Below are positions 21,148 through 28,915 of a stretch of DNA of 55,921 nucleotides, piece by piece. The stretch comes from [Streptosporangium] indianense (GTDB lineage: Bacteria; Actinomycetota; Actinomycetes; Streptomycetales; Streptomycetaceae), in NCBI RefSeq assembly GCF_021474405.1, contig NZ_JAKEIO010000041.1, forward strand, positions 1 to 55,921, written 5' to 3'. Each line of letters starts with the position of its first letter. The stretch's first letter is position 1. The notes under the pieces were generated by a model. That model saw only the letters and a program-made list of their open reading frames with translations. It was not told where the DNA came from and made no database searches. The translations under genes were made by a program, and so were the position numbers.

Positions 21148-21215
21148 GACAGTCTCCTTCATTGATGTGCGCGTACCACCACGATCCTGCCGCCACGGCA
21201 TCTTGGCCGATCCGC

Positions 21216-21234
21216 TAAGGTAAGGCTAAGTTAG
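21216..21234. promoter_or_regulatory. iron-box-like element upstream of acnA
   Basis: TAAGGTAAGGCTAAGTTAG matches the DmdR1/IdeR iron-box consensus TTAGGTTAGGCTAACCTAA at 14 of 19 positions. It is 70-90 nt upstream of the acnA GTG. It overlaps an inverted repeat GGTAAGG (21219-21225)/CCTTACC (21240-21246), so a second protein may also bind. Confidence 0.5.
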
Positions 21235-21291
21235 GTAACCCTTACCGCCGGACTCGATGGCGGCGTGCGGCTGCGGTGCTCTCTCGGCAGA

Positions 21292-21309
21292 TATCTCGAT
21301 GTCGAGATA
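21292..21309. promoter_or_regulatory. perfect MarR-type palindrome, TamR-like operator
   Basis: TATCTCGA-TG-TCGAGATA has perfect 8-bp arms. It lies in the gap between divergent acnA and DUF4236. In Streptomyces the MarR-family regulator TamR, which senses citrate and aconitates, is known to control the aconitase gene; the site's form and place fit, but the match to the exact TamR consensus is from memory. Confidence 0.55.
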
Positions 21310-21447
21310 ACTCTAGTACACGAGCGCCGGATGGTCATGCCCCGGCGCCCCCCGGCGGCCATGTACGCCCTATTCCCGGGTATCCGAACCAGACATCCAC
21401 GCACCACACAGACAGACGGCCACGCACACACAGGAGAGGAGACAGGC

Positions 21448-21648
21448 ATGCCGCTCACGTTCCGCAAGAGTTTCCGGATCCTTCCGGGGGTGCGACTGAA
21501 CATCAACAAGCACTCCTGGTCCATCACCACCGGCGGCGGAAAGAACGGCCCGCGATACACCCGCAGCAGCACGGGACGCCGTACGACGTCGATGGACCTG
21601 CCCGGACCCTTCGGCTGGCGGCGCACCACCAAGGCGCGTCGACACTGA
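21448..21648 (+). CDS. DUF4236 small protein
   Basis: Small basic protein of 66 aa. It matches the DUF4236 N-terminal pattern: FRKSFRILPGVRLNINKHSWSI, then a glycine-rich TTGGG turn and RRTTSMDLPG. The function of the family is unknown. The start is certain: GGAGAGGAG stands 6-8 nt before ATG. It lies divergent to acnA and shares the intergenic region with the palindrome at 21292-21309, so it could be co-controlled. It precedes the HTH-MurA gene by 84 nt. Confidence 0.8.
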   Translation: MPLTFRKSFRILPGVRLNINKHSWSITTGGGKNGPRYTRSSTGRRTTSMDLPGPFGWRRTTKARRH

Positions 21649-21704
21649 GCCGGCCGGGCGGGATTGACGTCCCGTCACCCGTTCGGACCCCCCGGCCGAG
21701 CCTC

Positions 21705-21720
21705 ATCTCATATCTGAGAT
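21705..21720. promoter_or_regulatory. palindrome at the start of the HTH-MurA gene
   Basis: ATCTCA-TATC-TGAGAT has perfect 6-bp arms. It ends 12 nt before the ATG and overlaps a -10-like GATAAC (21718-21723). The position suits autoregulation by the Xre domain encoded just downstream (inference). Confidence 0.45.
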
Positions 21721-21732
21721 AACCTCAGCCTC

Positions 21733-23262
21733 ATGGCAGACGACTACCTCGTACGCATCGGCAAGCTCATCCGTGACGCCCGGCAGCACCGTGGCTGGAC
21801 TCAGTCGCAGCTGGCCGAGGCGCTCGGCACCAGCCAGAGCGCCGTCAACCGGATCGAGCGCGGCAACCAGAACATCAGCCTTGAGATGATCGCGCGCATC
21901 GGGGAGGCCCTCGACAGCGAGATCGTGTCCCTCGGCTACGCCGGTCCGATGCATCTGCGGGTGGTCGGCGGGCGCCGGCTGTCCGGTGCCATCGACGTGA
22001 AGACGAGCAAGAACGCCTGCGTGGCATTGCTGTGCGCCTCGCTGCTCAACGAGGGGCGCACGGTGCTGCGCCGCGTCGCCCGTATCGAGGAGGTGTACCG
22101 CCTCCTGGAGGTGCTGGGCTCCATCGGCGTGCGCACCCGGTGGATCAACGACGGCGTCGACCTGGAGATCGTGCCGTCGGCCGAGCTGAACCTGGCGGCG
22201 ATCGACGCGGACGCGGCCCGCCGCACCCGCTCCATCATCATGTTCCTCGGCCCGCTGCTGCACCGCGTGGACCAGTTCAAGCTGCCGTACGCCGGCGGCT
22301 GCGACCTCGGCACGCGCACGATCGAGCCGCACATGATCGCACTGCGCCGGTTCGGCCTGGACATCGCCGCCACCGAGGGCCTGTACCACGCCCGGGTGGA
22401 CCGCGAGATCAGCCCCGACCGCCCGATCGTCCTGACCGAACGCGGCGACACGGTCACCGAGAACGCCCTGCTCGCGGCCGCCCGGCACGACGGCATCACC
22501 GTCATCCGCAACGCCTCGTCCAACTACATGGTCCAGGACCTGTGCTTCTTCCTGGAGGCCCTCGGCGTCAAGGTCGACGGCATCGGCACGACCACGCTCA
22601 CGGTGCACGGCGTGCCCATCATCGACGTCGACGTGGACTACTCACCCTCCGAGGACCCGGTCGAGGCGATGAGCCTGGTGGCCGCGGCCGTGGTGACGGA
22701 GTCGGAACTGACGGTCCGCCGCGTGCCCATCGAGTTCCTCGAGATCGAGCTGGCGGTCCTGGAGGAGATGGGCCTCGACCACGACCGCACACCCGAGTAC
22801 TTCGCCGACAACGGCCGTACCCGGCTGGTGGACCTCACCGTCCGGCCCTCCAAGCTGGAGGCGCCGATCGACAAGATCCACCCCATGCCGTTCCCGGGCC
22901 TGAACATCGACAACGTTCCGTTCTTCGCGGCCATCGCGGCGGTCGCCCAGGGCAAGACCCTCATCCACGACTGGGTCTACGACAACCGCGCCATCTACCT
23001 GACCGACCTGAACCGCCTCGGCGGCCGCCTCCAGCTCCTGGACCCCCACCGCGTCCTGGTCGAGGGCCCGACCCGCTGGCGCGCCGCCGAGATGATGTGC
23101 CCGCCGGCCCTGCGCCCCGCGGTGGTCGTCCTGCTGGCGATGATGGCAGCGGAGGGCACGTCGGTGCTGCGCAACGTGTACGTCATCAACCGGGGTTACG
23201 AGGACCTGGCGGAGCGGCTGAACTCGATCGGGGCGCAGATCGAGACGTTCCGGGACATCTGA
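21733..23262 (+). CDS. murA2: Xre HTH fused to MurA-type enolpyruvyl transferase
   Basis: 509 aa. Residues 8-62 form an Xre/Cro helix-turn-helix (QSQLAEALGTSQSAVNRIERG). Residues 70-505 form an EPT fold like UDP-GlcNAc enolpyruvyl transferase, the first committed step of peptidoglycan synthesis. Active-site equivalents are present: Lys93-Asn94 (KTSKNA), Cys190 in GGCDLGTR (the PEP-attacking, fosfomycin-target Cys) and DNR near residue 416; the FPTDMQ segment reads FPGLNIDN, a divergence. E. coli MurA is 419 aa, so the HTH is extra. There is no Shine-Dalgarno; a -10-like GATAAC 10 nt upstream suggests a leaderless mRNA. It may be a second MurA or a regulated paralogue; the symbol follows S. 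coelicolor usage. Confidence 0.85.
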   Translation: MADDYLVRIGKLIRDARQHRGWTQSQLAEALGTSQSAVNRIERGNQNISLEMIARIGEALDSEIVSLGYAGPMHLRVVGGRRLSGAIDVKTSKNACVALLCASLLNEGRTVLRRVARIEEVYRLLEVLGSIGVRTRWINDGVDLEIVPSAELNLAAIDADAARRTRSIIMFLGPLLHRVDQFKLPYAGGCDLGTRTIEPHMIALRRFGLDIAATEGLYHARVDREISPDRPIVLTERGDTVTENALLAAARHDGITVIRNASSNYMVQDLCFFLEALGVKVDGIGTTTLTVHGVPIIDVDVDYSPSEDPVEAMSLVAAAVVTESELTVRRVPIEFLEIELAVLEEMGLDHDRTPEYFADNGRTRLVDLTVRPSKLEAPIDKIHPMPFPGLNIDNVPFFAAIAAVAQGKTLIHDWVYDNRAIYLTDLNRLGGRLQLLDPHRVLVEGPTRWRAAEMMCPPALRPAVVVLLAMMAAEGTSVLRNVYVINRGYEDLAERLNSIGAQIETFRDI

Positions 23263-23314
23263 GGATGAGCACGTCCGCAGGTATGGCCCCTCCGAAACGG
23301 GATAGTCCGCACCT

Positions 23315-23860
23315 GTGGACACGCTCCTGCTGACCTTCGGCCACAGCACCGCCGGACGGGAACGGATCGGCGGGCTGCTGCGGGATGCCGGTGTGGCGGC
23401 CGTCGTGGACGTGCGGACCGCGCCCGGCAGCCGCCGCGATCCCGATCTGCTGCGGGAGCGGCTCGCCGAGTGGATGCCGGACGCCGGTATCGCCTACCGG
23501 TGGGAACCGGCCCTCGGCGGGTTCCGCCCGCTGCCCGCGGACAGCCCGGACGTCGTGTGGAGCAACGCGTCCTTCCGTGGGTACGCCGCGCACACCCGCT
23601 CACCCGAGTTCGTCTCTGCGATGGACCGCCTGCTGCGCGAGGCGGCGGACGCCCGCACCGCCGTGATGTGCAGCGAGGCGGTCTGGTGGCGCTGTCACCG
23701 CCGTCTGATCGCCGACTTTGCGGTGCTGGCCCGCGGTGTGCCCGCCCGGCACCTCATGCACGACGGTCGCCTGAGTGCCCATGCGCCGACACCGGGAGCC
23801 CGTCTGCGGGAGGACGGGCTCCTCGTGTACGACGCCCCTACCGAGCCGACCCGGGCGTGA
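23315..23860 (+). CDS. DUF488 family protein
   Basis: 181 aa. It has the DUF488 signature: an opening LLTFGHSTAGRERIGGLL, VVDVRTAPGSRR, and the CSEAVWWRCHRRLIAD motif with conserved Cys and basic residues. The biochemical role of the family is unknown. GTG 23315 has no Shine-Dalgarno, but GATAGT (23301-23306) sits 8 nt before it, the spacing of a leaderless transcript. The start also lies in a 10-bp near-perfect inverted repeat with 23273-23282. It converges on the next gene with only 4 nt between stops. Confidence 0.8.
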   Translation: MDTLLLTFGHSTAGRERIGGLLRDAGVAAVVDVRTAPGSRRDPDLLRERLAEWMPDAGIAYRWEPALGGFRPLPADSPDVVWSNASFRGYAAHTRSPEFVSAMDRLLREAADARTAVMCSEAVWWRCHRRLIADFAVLARGVPARHLMHDGRLSAHAPTPGARLREDGLLVYDAPTEPTRA

Positions 23861-23864
23861 TCCG

Positions 23865-24485
23865 TCAGTACAGCTTGTTCACCGCCGTGACGGTCGTGGC
23901 CTTGAAGTCGGCCACCCTGGCGTGCTGGAAGGTGCCCATGTGTCCCCAGCGGACGATCGTGACGGTCGCGCCGTCTCGTCCGACCGAGAAGAGGCCGATG
24001 TCGGAGGAGCCCCCGGCGGAAGCGGTGTGGATGCCGTAGACGTCGGCGCCCTCCTCGACGTTCAGCCTGCCGTAGTACCTCTGCGTCACGGTGAGGTCGG
24101 GGTCCTGCTGCATCAGCTTCTTCGCGCAGCCGGCCAGGTCCTTGCGCAGCAGCGCCGCGAACTCCTTCGCCCACTGCTCGCTGCGCCCCTCGACGGTGAG
24201 CTGCTGGGCGTTCGTGTCGAACTCCGTCCAGTACTCGCGGTGCGTGGTGATGGACGGCAGCGCGTCGCCCACGCACATCGGCAGCGGGTCGGGCTGGCCG
24301 GCCGTGACCGCTCCGGCGTACCAGGGCGAGGACGGGTGCGGCGGCAGGTCGGCCGGCTCCAGGAACCGCGGGGTGTCGGAGGCCGGCGTGGTGGCGGCTG
24401 CGGCCGGGACGGCGGCTGCGGCGACACCGGCGACGGCAGCCAGTGCGGCCACGGTGGTACGGATGCCTCGGGCACGGATCTGCAT
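23865..24485 (-). CDS. secreted protein of unknown function
   Basis: 206 aa. A clear Sec signal (MQIRARGIRTTVAALAAV... ending about AAAA-TTP) is followed by a soluble domain. I recognise no family with certainty; PWYAGAVTAGQPDPLPMCVGDAL, the regular WAKEFAALLRKDLAGCAKKL helix and the final FSVGRDGATVTIVRWGH strand pair recall extracellular sensor-like domains. Two cysteines (in MCVGD and AGCAK) could form a disulfide. ATG 24485 follows GGGGGAG very closely; ATG 24497 four codons earlier is the alternative. It is divergent from the Y4yA-like operon. Confidence 0.7.
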   Translation of the reverse strand: MQIRARGIRTTVAALAAVAGVAAAAVPAAAATTPASDTPRFLEPADLPPHPSSPWYAGAVTAGQPDPLPMCVGDALPSITTHREYWTEFDTNAQQLTVEGRSEQWAKEFAALLRKDLAGCAKKLMQQDPDLTVTQRYYGRLNVEEGADVYGIHTASAGGSSDIGLFSVGRDGATVTIVRWGHMGTFQHARVADFKATTVTAVNKLY

Positions 24486-24823
24486 GGTCTCCCCCATTGT
24501 TTTCCCGGGACCCCTGTTCGCTTTCCGGTATCCCGGGCCGAGCGCGCGGGCTTCTGCCCTTGCCCCCCGTACGACCCGCCACCGGCCGCATCCGTTGCCC
24601 CGCGGGCCTGCTACGGGTCCGTCCCGAATGTCACCGCCGTGCAACCGCGACCGGAGCCCCTCGCCCGGAGCGGCGACAGCGGCCGGACCGTGGCCGGCGC
24701 TGAGGAGCGGGCCTTACTGGGCGTAAAGCCACCGAAGAATGGATAGGGGTCATACGGCGTAACGCGGGGAGTGTCCGACGTGCCCGGATGCCGGGTGCTG
24801 CGGCTTCAGGAGGGGGAGCGCGC
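24486..24823. other. divergent intergenic region before the PLP/sulfur operon
   Basis: 338 bp between divergent starts. I see no gene and no strong operator. The Shine-Dalgarno of the downstream gene (AGGAGGGGGAG, 24808-24818) is unusually strong. Confidence 0.5.
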
Positions 24824-26290
24824 ATGGACGGCCGGCCCTTGTACCTCGCACCGCGGCTGGAGCCACGGCTGAGGTCGCTCACGGCGGCACACGGCACGCT
24901 GCACTCGCTCGTCGACGCGCTCGGCTCACCTCTGCACGTCGTGGTGCCGGACCAGATCGCCGAGAACCTGGAGCGGTTCCGGTCGGTGTACCGGGCGCAC
25001 CGTCTGTCGGGCCAGGTCTTCTACGCCCACAAGGCCAACCGGTCCAGTGCCCTGTTGAGGCGGCTCGCCGCGACGGACGCGGGCGTGGACGTCGCGTCGC
25101 TGGGCGAGTTGCAGCACGCGCTGGGGGCCGGTTTCGGCGCCGGCCGGATCATGGCCACGGGGCCGAAGAACCCCGAGTTCCTGTGGCTGGCGGCCCGCGC
25201 GGGCGTCACGGTCGGCGTCGACGCCGTCGCCGAGCTGGACCAGCTCGCGGCCCTGGTGCGCAAGCACGCCCTCGCACCGGTGCGGGTGCTGCTGCGGCTG
25301 TCGGGCTTCGAGGCGTCGGGCGTGAAGGTGCTGAGCCGGCGCAGCCGGTTCGGCACCCCCGTCGGGGAGTCGGAGCTGCTGCTGGAGGCGGTGGAGCGGC
25401 ACGCCGACGCGGTCGACGCGGCGGGGGTGGCCTTCCACCTGGACACGACGAGCGTCAGTGAGAAAGCGACCGCCCTCGAAGGATGCCTGGGCGCGCTGGA
25501 GTTGTGCCGTGCCCGGGGGTTACGGCCGCGGGCGGTGGACATCGGCGGCGGGTTCGGCGTCAGCTATCTCGCCGAGCGGGAGCAGTGGGAGGCGTACACG
25601 AGCGGGCTGACCGAGGCCGTCCTCGGCCGGCGCCCACCACTGACGTGGGGCGGGCACGGCTACGGGCTGCGCAGCGAGTCGGGCACCCTGCGCGGCACGC
25701 TGGGTGTGTACCCCGCCCACCGGCCCGTCGCCGGCGCCGCCTATCTGGACGAGCTGCTGGGCCGGCCCGCCGCCTCCATGGGCGGGCGCCCGCTGGCCGC
25801 GCTGCTGCTTGAGCACCTGTACGACCTGTACAGCGAGCCCGGCCGGGCGCTGCTGGACCAGTGCGGACTCTCGCTGGCGCGGGTCCTGGAGGTGCGTGAC
25901 CCGATGGCCGGGGGGCCACTTCGGGTACGGCTGGCCGCGAAGGCGGACGACATCGCCCTGGAGGACCACGGGGTGCTGATGGACCCGGTCGTCGTCCCCC
26001 GCGGCCGGGCCGGGCCGGGCGGCGGGCCCGTCGCCGTGCACCTCTTCGGCAGCCTCTGTCTGGAGAGCGACCTGATCACCCGGCGCACGGTGTTCCTGCC
26101 CCGCCGCCCCGAACCCGGTGACCTGCTGGCCTTCGCCAACACCGCGGGCTACGCCATGGACTTCCACGCCACGCGCGCCCAGCACCAGCCCGCCGCCCGC
26201 AAGGTCGCCGCCTGGGAGGACGGCGACGCCTGGCGCTGGTGCCTCGACGACCAGTACTGGCCGATCACGCCCTCGAGGGGAGCCCCGTGA
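24824..26290 (+). CDS. Y4yA-like PLP enzyme (alanine-racemase/ODC fold)
   Basis: Type III PLP enzyme, 488 aa, in the ornithine/diaminopimelate decarboxylase superfamily and most like the Y4yA group known from rhizobial plasmids. PLP lysine is Lys70 (FYAHKANRSS), the phosphate loop is DIGGGFGVSY near 239, SEPGRALLDQ lies near 337 and FGSLCLESDLI replaces the usual C-terminal CDS-x-D motif, so the substrate probably differs from ornithine or DAP. About 60-80 residues longer than common members. Codon 233 is TTA (25520-25522), implying bldA dependence of the operon's first gene. The stop overlaps the next start (GTGA). Decarboxylation or racemisation of a small amino acid is the likely reaction (inference). 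Confidence 0.8.
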   Translation: MDGRPLYLAPRLEPRLRSLTAAHGTLHSLVDALGSPLHVVVPDQIAENLERFRSVYRAHRLSGQVFYAHKANRSSALLRRLAATDAGVDVASLGELQHALGAGFGAGRIMATGPKNPEFLWLAARAGVTVGVDAVAELDQLAALVRKHALAPVRVLLRLSGFEASGVKVLSRRSRFGTPVGESELLLEAVERHADAVDAAGVAFHLDTTSVSEKATALEGCLGALELCRARGLRPRAVDIGGGFGVSYLAEREQWEAYTSGLTEAVLGRRPPLTWGGHGYGLRSESGTLRGTLGVYPAHRPVAGAAYLDELLGRPAASMGGRPLAALLLEHLYDLYSEPGRALLDQCGLSLARVLEVRDPMAGGPLRVRLAAKADDIALEDHGVLMDPVVVPRGRAGPGGGPVAVHLFGSLCLESDLITRRTVFLPRRPEPGDLLAFANTAGYAMDFHATRAQHQPAARKVAAWEDGDAWRWCLDDQYWPITPSRGAP

Positions 26291-27606
26291 GGTACGACAG
26301 CATCACCGAGGCGATAGGCAACACCCCTCTGGTGCGGATAGACCCGGCCGTGCACGGCCTGCGCACCATCGACCTGTACGCCAAGCTGGAGATGCTCAAC
26401 CCCTTCGGCTCGGTCAAGGACCGGGCCGCCTGGAGCATGGCGGGACCACTGCTGGCGGAGGCGGTGGAACACGGCAGCCAGGTGGTCGAGTTGTCCAGCG
26501 GCAACACGGCCAAGGCCCTCGCGGTCATCGCGGGCATGCACGGCCTGGGCTTCAGGAGCGTCACCAACCGGATGCGGGTGCCGGAGATCAAGGACCTTCT
26601 GCTGCTGCTCGGCGCGGAGATCGAGGAGCTGCCGGGGCAGAGCGAGTGCCTCGACCCGACCGCCACGGACGATCCGCTGACCCTGTTCCACCGGACGCTG
26701 GCCGCCTCCGGCAGCGCCTGTCTGCACACCGACCAGTACTTCAACCCGCGCAACACCGAGGCTCATCTCACCGGTACCGGGCCGGAGATCGTCAAGGATC
26801 TGGACGGCCGGGTCCCGGACTGGTTCGTCGCCTGTGTGGGCACCGCCGGTTCGTCCACGGGTGTGGCGCGCGCCCTGCGCGAGGAGGATCCGTCGGTACG
26901 GGTGGTCGGGCTGGTCTCGGCCAAGTCCGACTTCATCCCGGGGATCCGCACCATCGACGAGGTGCAGGAGGTCGGCCTGTTCGACCCGGAGACGTACGAC
27001 ACGATGGAGACGGTCGGCTCCGACGAGGCGATCGAGGGGATGCTGACCCTGAACCGCCGCTGCGGCATCCTCTGCGGGCCCACCGGCGGGGCCGCCTACT
27101 TCGGCGCGGTCCGTCACCTGCGCGCCGTCGACGAGGAGTCGGCCGAGCGGCGGACGGCGGTGTTCATCGTCTGCGACCGGGTGGAGAGCTATCTGAGCTA
27201 CGTCCGGCAGCGGCGCCCCGATCTGCTGGGCCGGCCGCCGCGGAAGAACGCGCCGGCCGACGTGACCGACGCCGAGGTCCGCGGGGCGCCGTCGGTCACC
27301 GTGGCCGAGGCCCGGCGCTGGATCGACACCGACGGGCCGCTCGTGGTGGACCTGCGCAGCCCTTACGCGTATGCGGCGCTGCACATCGACGGGTCGGTCA
27401 ACATCGTCGACGAGCTGTTCGCCGAACTCGTCCGGGGCGGACTGCCGTTCAGCCGGAGCCGGCCGGTGCTGCTGGCCTGTCCGGTCGGCGAGCAGTCGGC
27501 GCGCTACGCGGCGCTGCTGACGCGGATGGGCCACCCGGACGTGCGCAGCCTGGCCGGGGGCATCATCGCCTGGCGGGACGCGGGCGCGCCCCTGGTGCGG
27601 GACTGA
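26287..27606 (+). CDS. cysteine synthase-like enzyme fused to rhodanese domain
   Basis: 439 aa. Residues 1-320 are a type II PLP enzyme of the CysK/CBS family: Lys44 in NPFGSVKDR, substrate loop LSSGNTAKAL, phosphate loop GTAGSSTG, and GPTGGAA where CysK usually has a Ser near the PLP ring. Residues about 335-439 are a rhodanese domain with active Cys398 (LLACPVGEQSARYA) and DLRSPYAYAALHIDGSVNI. A persulfide on Cys398 could be handed to the PLP site. It overlaps the Y4yA-like gene by 4 bases and is 5 nt from the SufS-like gene. It resembles rhizobial Y4xP plus an added sulfur carrier. Product unknown. Confidence 0.85.
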   Translation: MRYDSITEAIGNTPLVRIDPAVHGLRTIDLYAKLEMLNPFGSVKDRAAWSMAGPLLAEAVEHGSQVVELSSGNTAKALAVIAGMHGLGFRSVTNRMRVPEIKDLLLLLGAEIEELPGQSECLDPTATDDPLTLFHRTLAASGSACLHTDQYFNPRNTEAHLTGTGPEIVKDLDGRVPDWFVACVGTAGSSTGVARALREEDPSVRVVGLVSAKSDFIPGIRTIDEVQEVGLFDPETYDTMETVGSDEAIEGMLTLNRRCGILCGPTGGAAYFGAVRHLRAVDEESAERRTAVFIVCDRVESYLSYVRQRRPDLLGRPPRKNAPADVTDAEVRGAPSVTVAEARRWIDTDGPLVVDLRSPYAYAALHIDGSVNIVDELFAELVRGGLPFSRSRPVLLACPVGEQSARYAALLTRMGHPDVRSLAGGIIAWRDAGAPLVRD

Positions 27607-27611
27607 ACGGC

Positions 27612-28826
27612 ATGACCGCACCGATACCGCCCCAGGAACCGATCCCGCCCGAGGATGGGCACGCGTGGCAGCGGGCGCTGCGCGCCCAGTTCCCCATCGT
27701 CACCGGGCACCCCGAGCTGGCGTACCTCGACAGCGCGGCCACGGCGCAGAAACCGCGGGCCGTGCTGTACGCCGTGCAGTCGTACCTGACCACGTCCAAC
27801 GCCAACGCCGCGCGCGGCACCTACACCTGGGCCAACCGGACCACGGAGCTGGTCGAGCGGACCCGTGAGCGCGTCGCGCGGTTCCTCGGCGACCCCCGGC
27901 CGGAAAGCTCCGCCGTCCACTTCACGGGCGGCACCACCGAGGGGCTGCGGACCGTCGCCCGTGACTGGCTGCCGGGCTTCCTGCGCGACGGGGACGAGAT
28001 CGTCGTCCCGGACGCCGACCACCAGGCCAACATCGCGCCGTGGCGGGAGGCCCAGCGGCTGCTGGCCCGCGAGGGCGTGCGCATCCGGCTGGTGCCGATG
28101 CCGTACCAGAGCGGCTCCGGGGACTACGACCACCGGGTGCTGGCCGAACGGGCGAGCGCGCGCACCCGGTTCGTCGCCACCACCCATGTGCACCATGTGT
28201 ACGGCGGCGACATGAATGTGCGGCGGATCCGCGAGGCCGTCGGACCGGAGGCGGTCATCTGCCTGGACGCGGCGCAGAGCGTCGGCCATCTGCCCTTCTC
28301 GGTGGCCGAGTTGGACGTGGACTTCGTCGTGTTCTCCGGGCACAAGGCGCTGGCCCTGCCCGGTTCCGGGGCGGTGTGGGCCCGGCAGGCGCGGGGGCCG
28401 GCGTTCGTGCCCGGGGGCTGGAGCGGCACCCCGAACACGGTGGGCATCGTCTCGCTGGAAGCGGCGCTGGACTGGCTGGAGGGGGCCGGCCTCGACCGGA
28501 TCGAGCGCTGGACGGCCGACCTCGCGACCCGGCTCACGGAGGGACTGCGCCGGCTGGACGCCTATGAGATCCTCGGCTGCCCGCTCAGCCTGGCCGCGGA
28601 CACGGCCGTCCAGCGCCGCCTGGGCATCGTGACCCTGCGGCACCGTGCCATCGACTCGGGCGATCTGGGGTTCATCCTGTTCAGCCACGGCTTCATGGTC
28701 CGCTCCGACCATCACTGCCAGGGGGACGCGGGCGAGAAGACCGGTTCGGTGCGGGTGAGTCTGCATGTGTACAACACCGTTGAGGAGATCGACCGGCTGC
28801 TGTCGGTTCTCGCCTCACTTCCGTGA
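27612..28826 (+). CDS. SufS-like cysteine desulfurase (class V aminotransferase)
   Basis: 404 aa. Fold type I PLP enzyme with internal aldimine Lys245 (FSGHKALALPG) and a catalytic-loop cysteine, Cys369, in VRSDHHCQGDAG, matching the position of the persulfide Cys of group II desulfurases (usual form RTGHHCAQP). It would remove sulfur from cysteine or selenium from selenocysteine and form an enzyme persulfide. No suf genes are nearby; instead it is the third gene of the operon after the CysK-rhodanese fusion, so the sulfur may pass to that rhodanese domain (inference). ATG follows the previous stop by 5 nt. Confidence 0.83.
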   Translation: MTAPIPPQEPIPPEDGHAWQRALRAQFPIVTGHPELAYLDSAATAQKPRAVLYAVQSYLTTSNANAARGTYTWANRTTELVERTRERVARFLGDPRPESSAVHFTGGTTEGLRTVARDWLPGFLRDGDEIVVPDADHQANIAPWREAQRLLAREGVRIRLVPMPYQSGSGDYDHRVLAERASARTRFVATTHVHHVYGGDMNVRRIREAVGPEAVICLDAAQSVGHLPFSVAELDVDFVVFSGHKALALPGSGAVWARQARGPAFVPGGWSGTPNTVGIVSLEAALDWLEGAGLDRIERWTADLATRLTEGLRRLDAYEILGCPLSLAADTAVQRRLGIVTLRHRAIDSGDLGFILFSHGFMVRSDHHCQGDAGEKTGSVRVSLHVYNTVEEIDRLLSVLASLP

Positions 28827-28845
28827 CACGGTCCACTACGCGTAA

Positions 28846-28860
28846 TGGGAACCGTTTCCA
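28846..28860. promoter_or_regulatory. Zur-like 7-1-7 palindrome
   Basis: TGGGAAC-C-GTTTCCA has the 7-1-7 symmetry and TG..AA..TT..CA frame of Fur-family Zur boxes, with one arm mismatch. It lies 56 nt before the methyltransferase gene and about 1 kb before the histidine-rich protein gene. The GC-rich arms differ from the usual AT-rich Zur consensus, so the call is tentative. Confidence 0.35.
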
Positions 28861-28915
28861 CCTGTAGGCTCGGCCCGGCAGGAGTCAGGGCGATACGGCG
28901 AGGTGGCGCGACCGG

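Noticed and set aside
21664..21669. TTGACG as -35 for the HTH-MurA gene
   Set aside because: Nothing like a -10 lies 16-19 nt downstream; the closer GATAAC is 48 nt away.
28846..28860. LacI-type operator reading of TGGGAACCGTTTCCA
   Set aside because: Even-centred symmetry around CG gives 4 of 7 arm matches; odd-centred 7-1-7 symmetry gives 6 of 7, so Fur/Zur type fits better.
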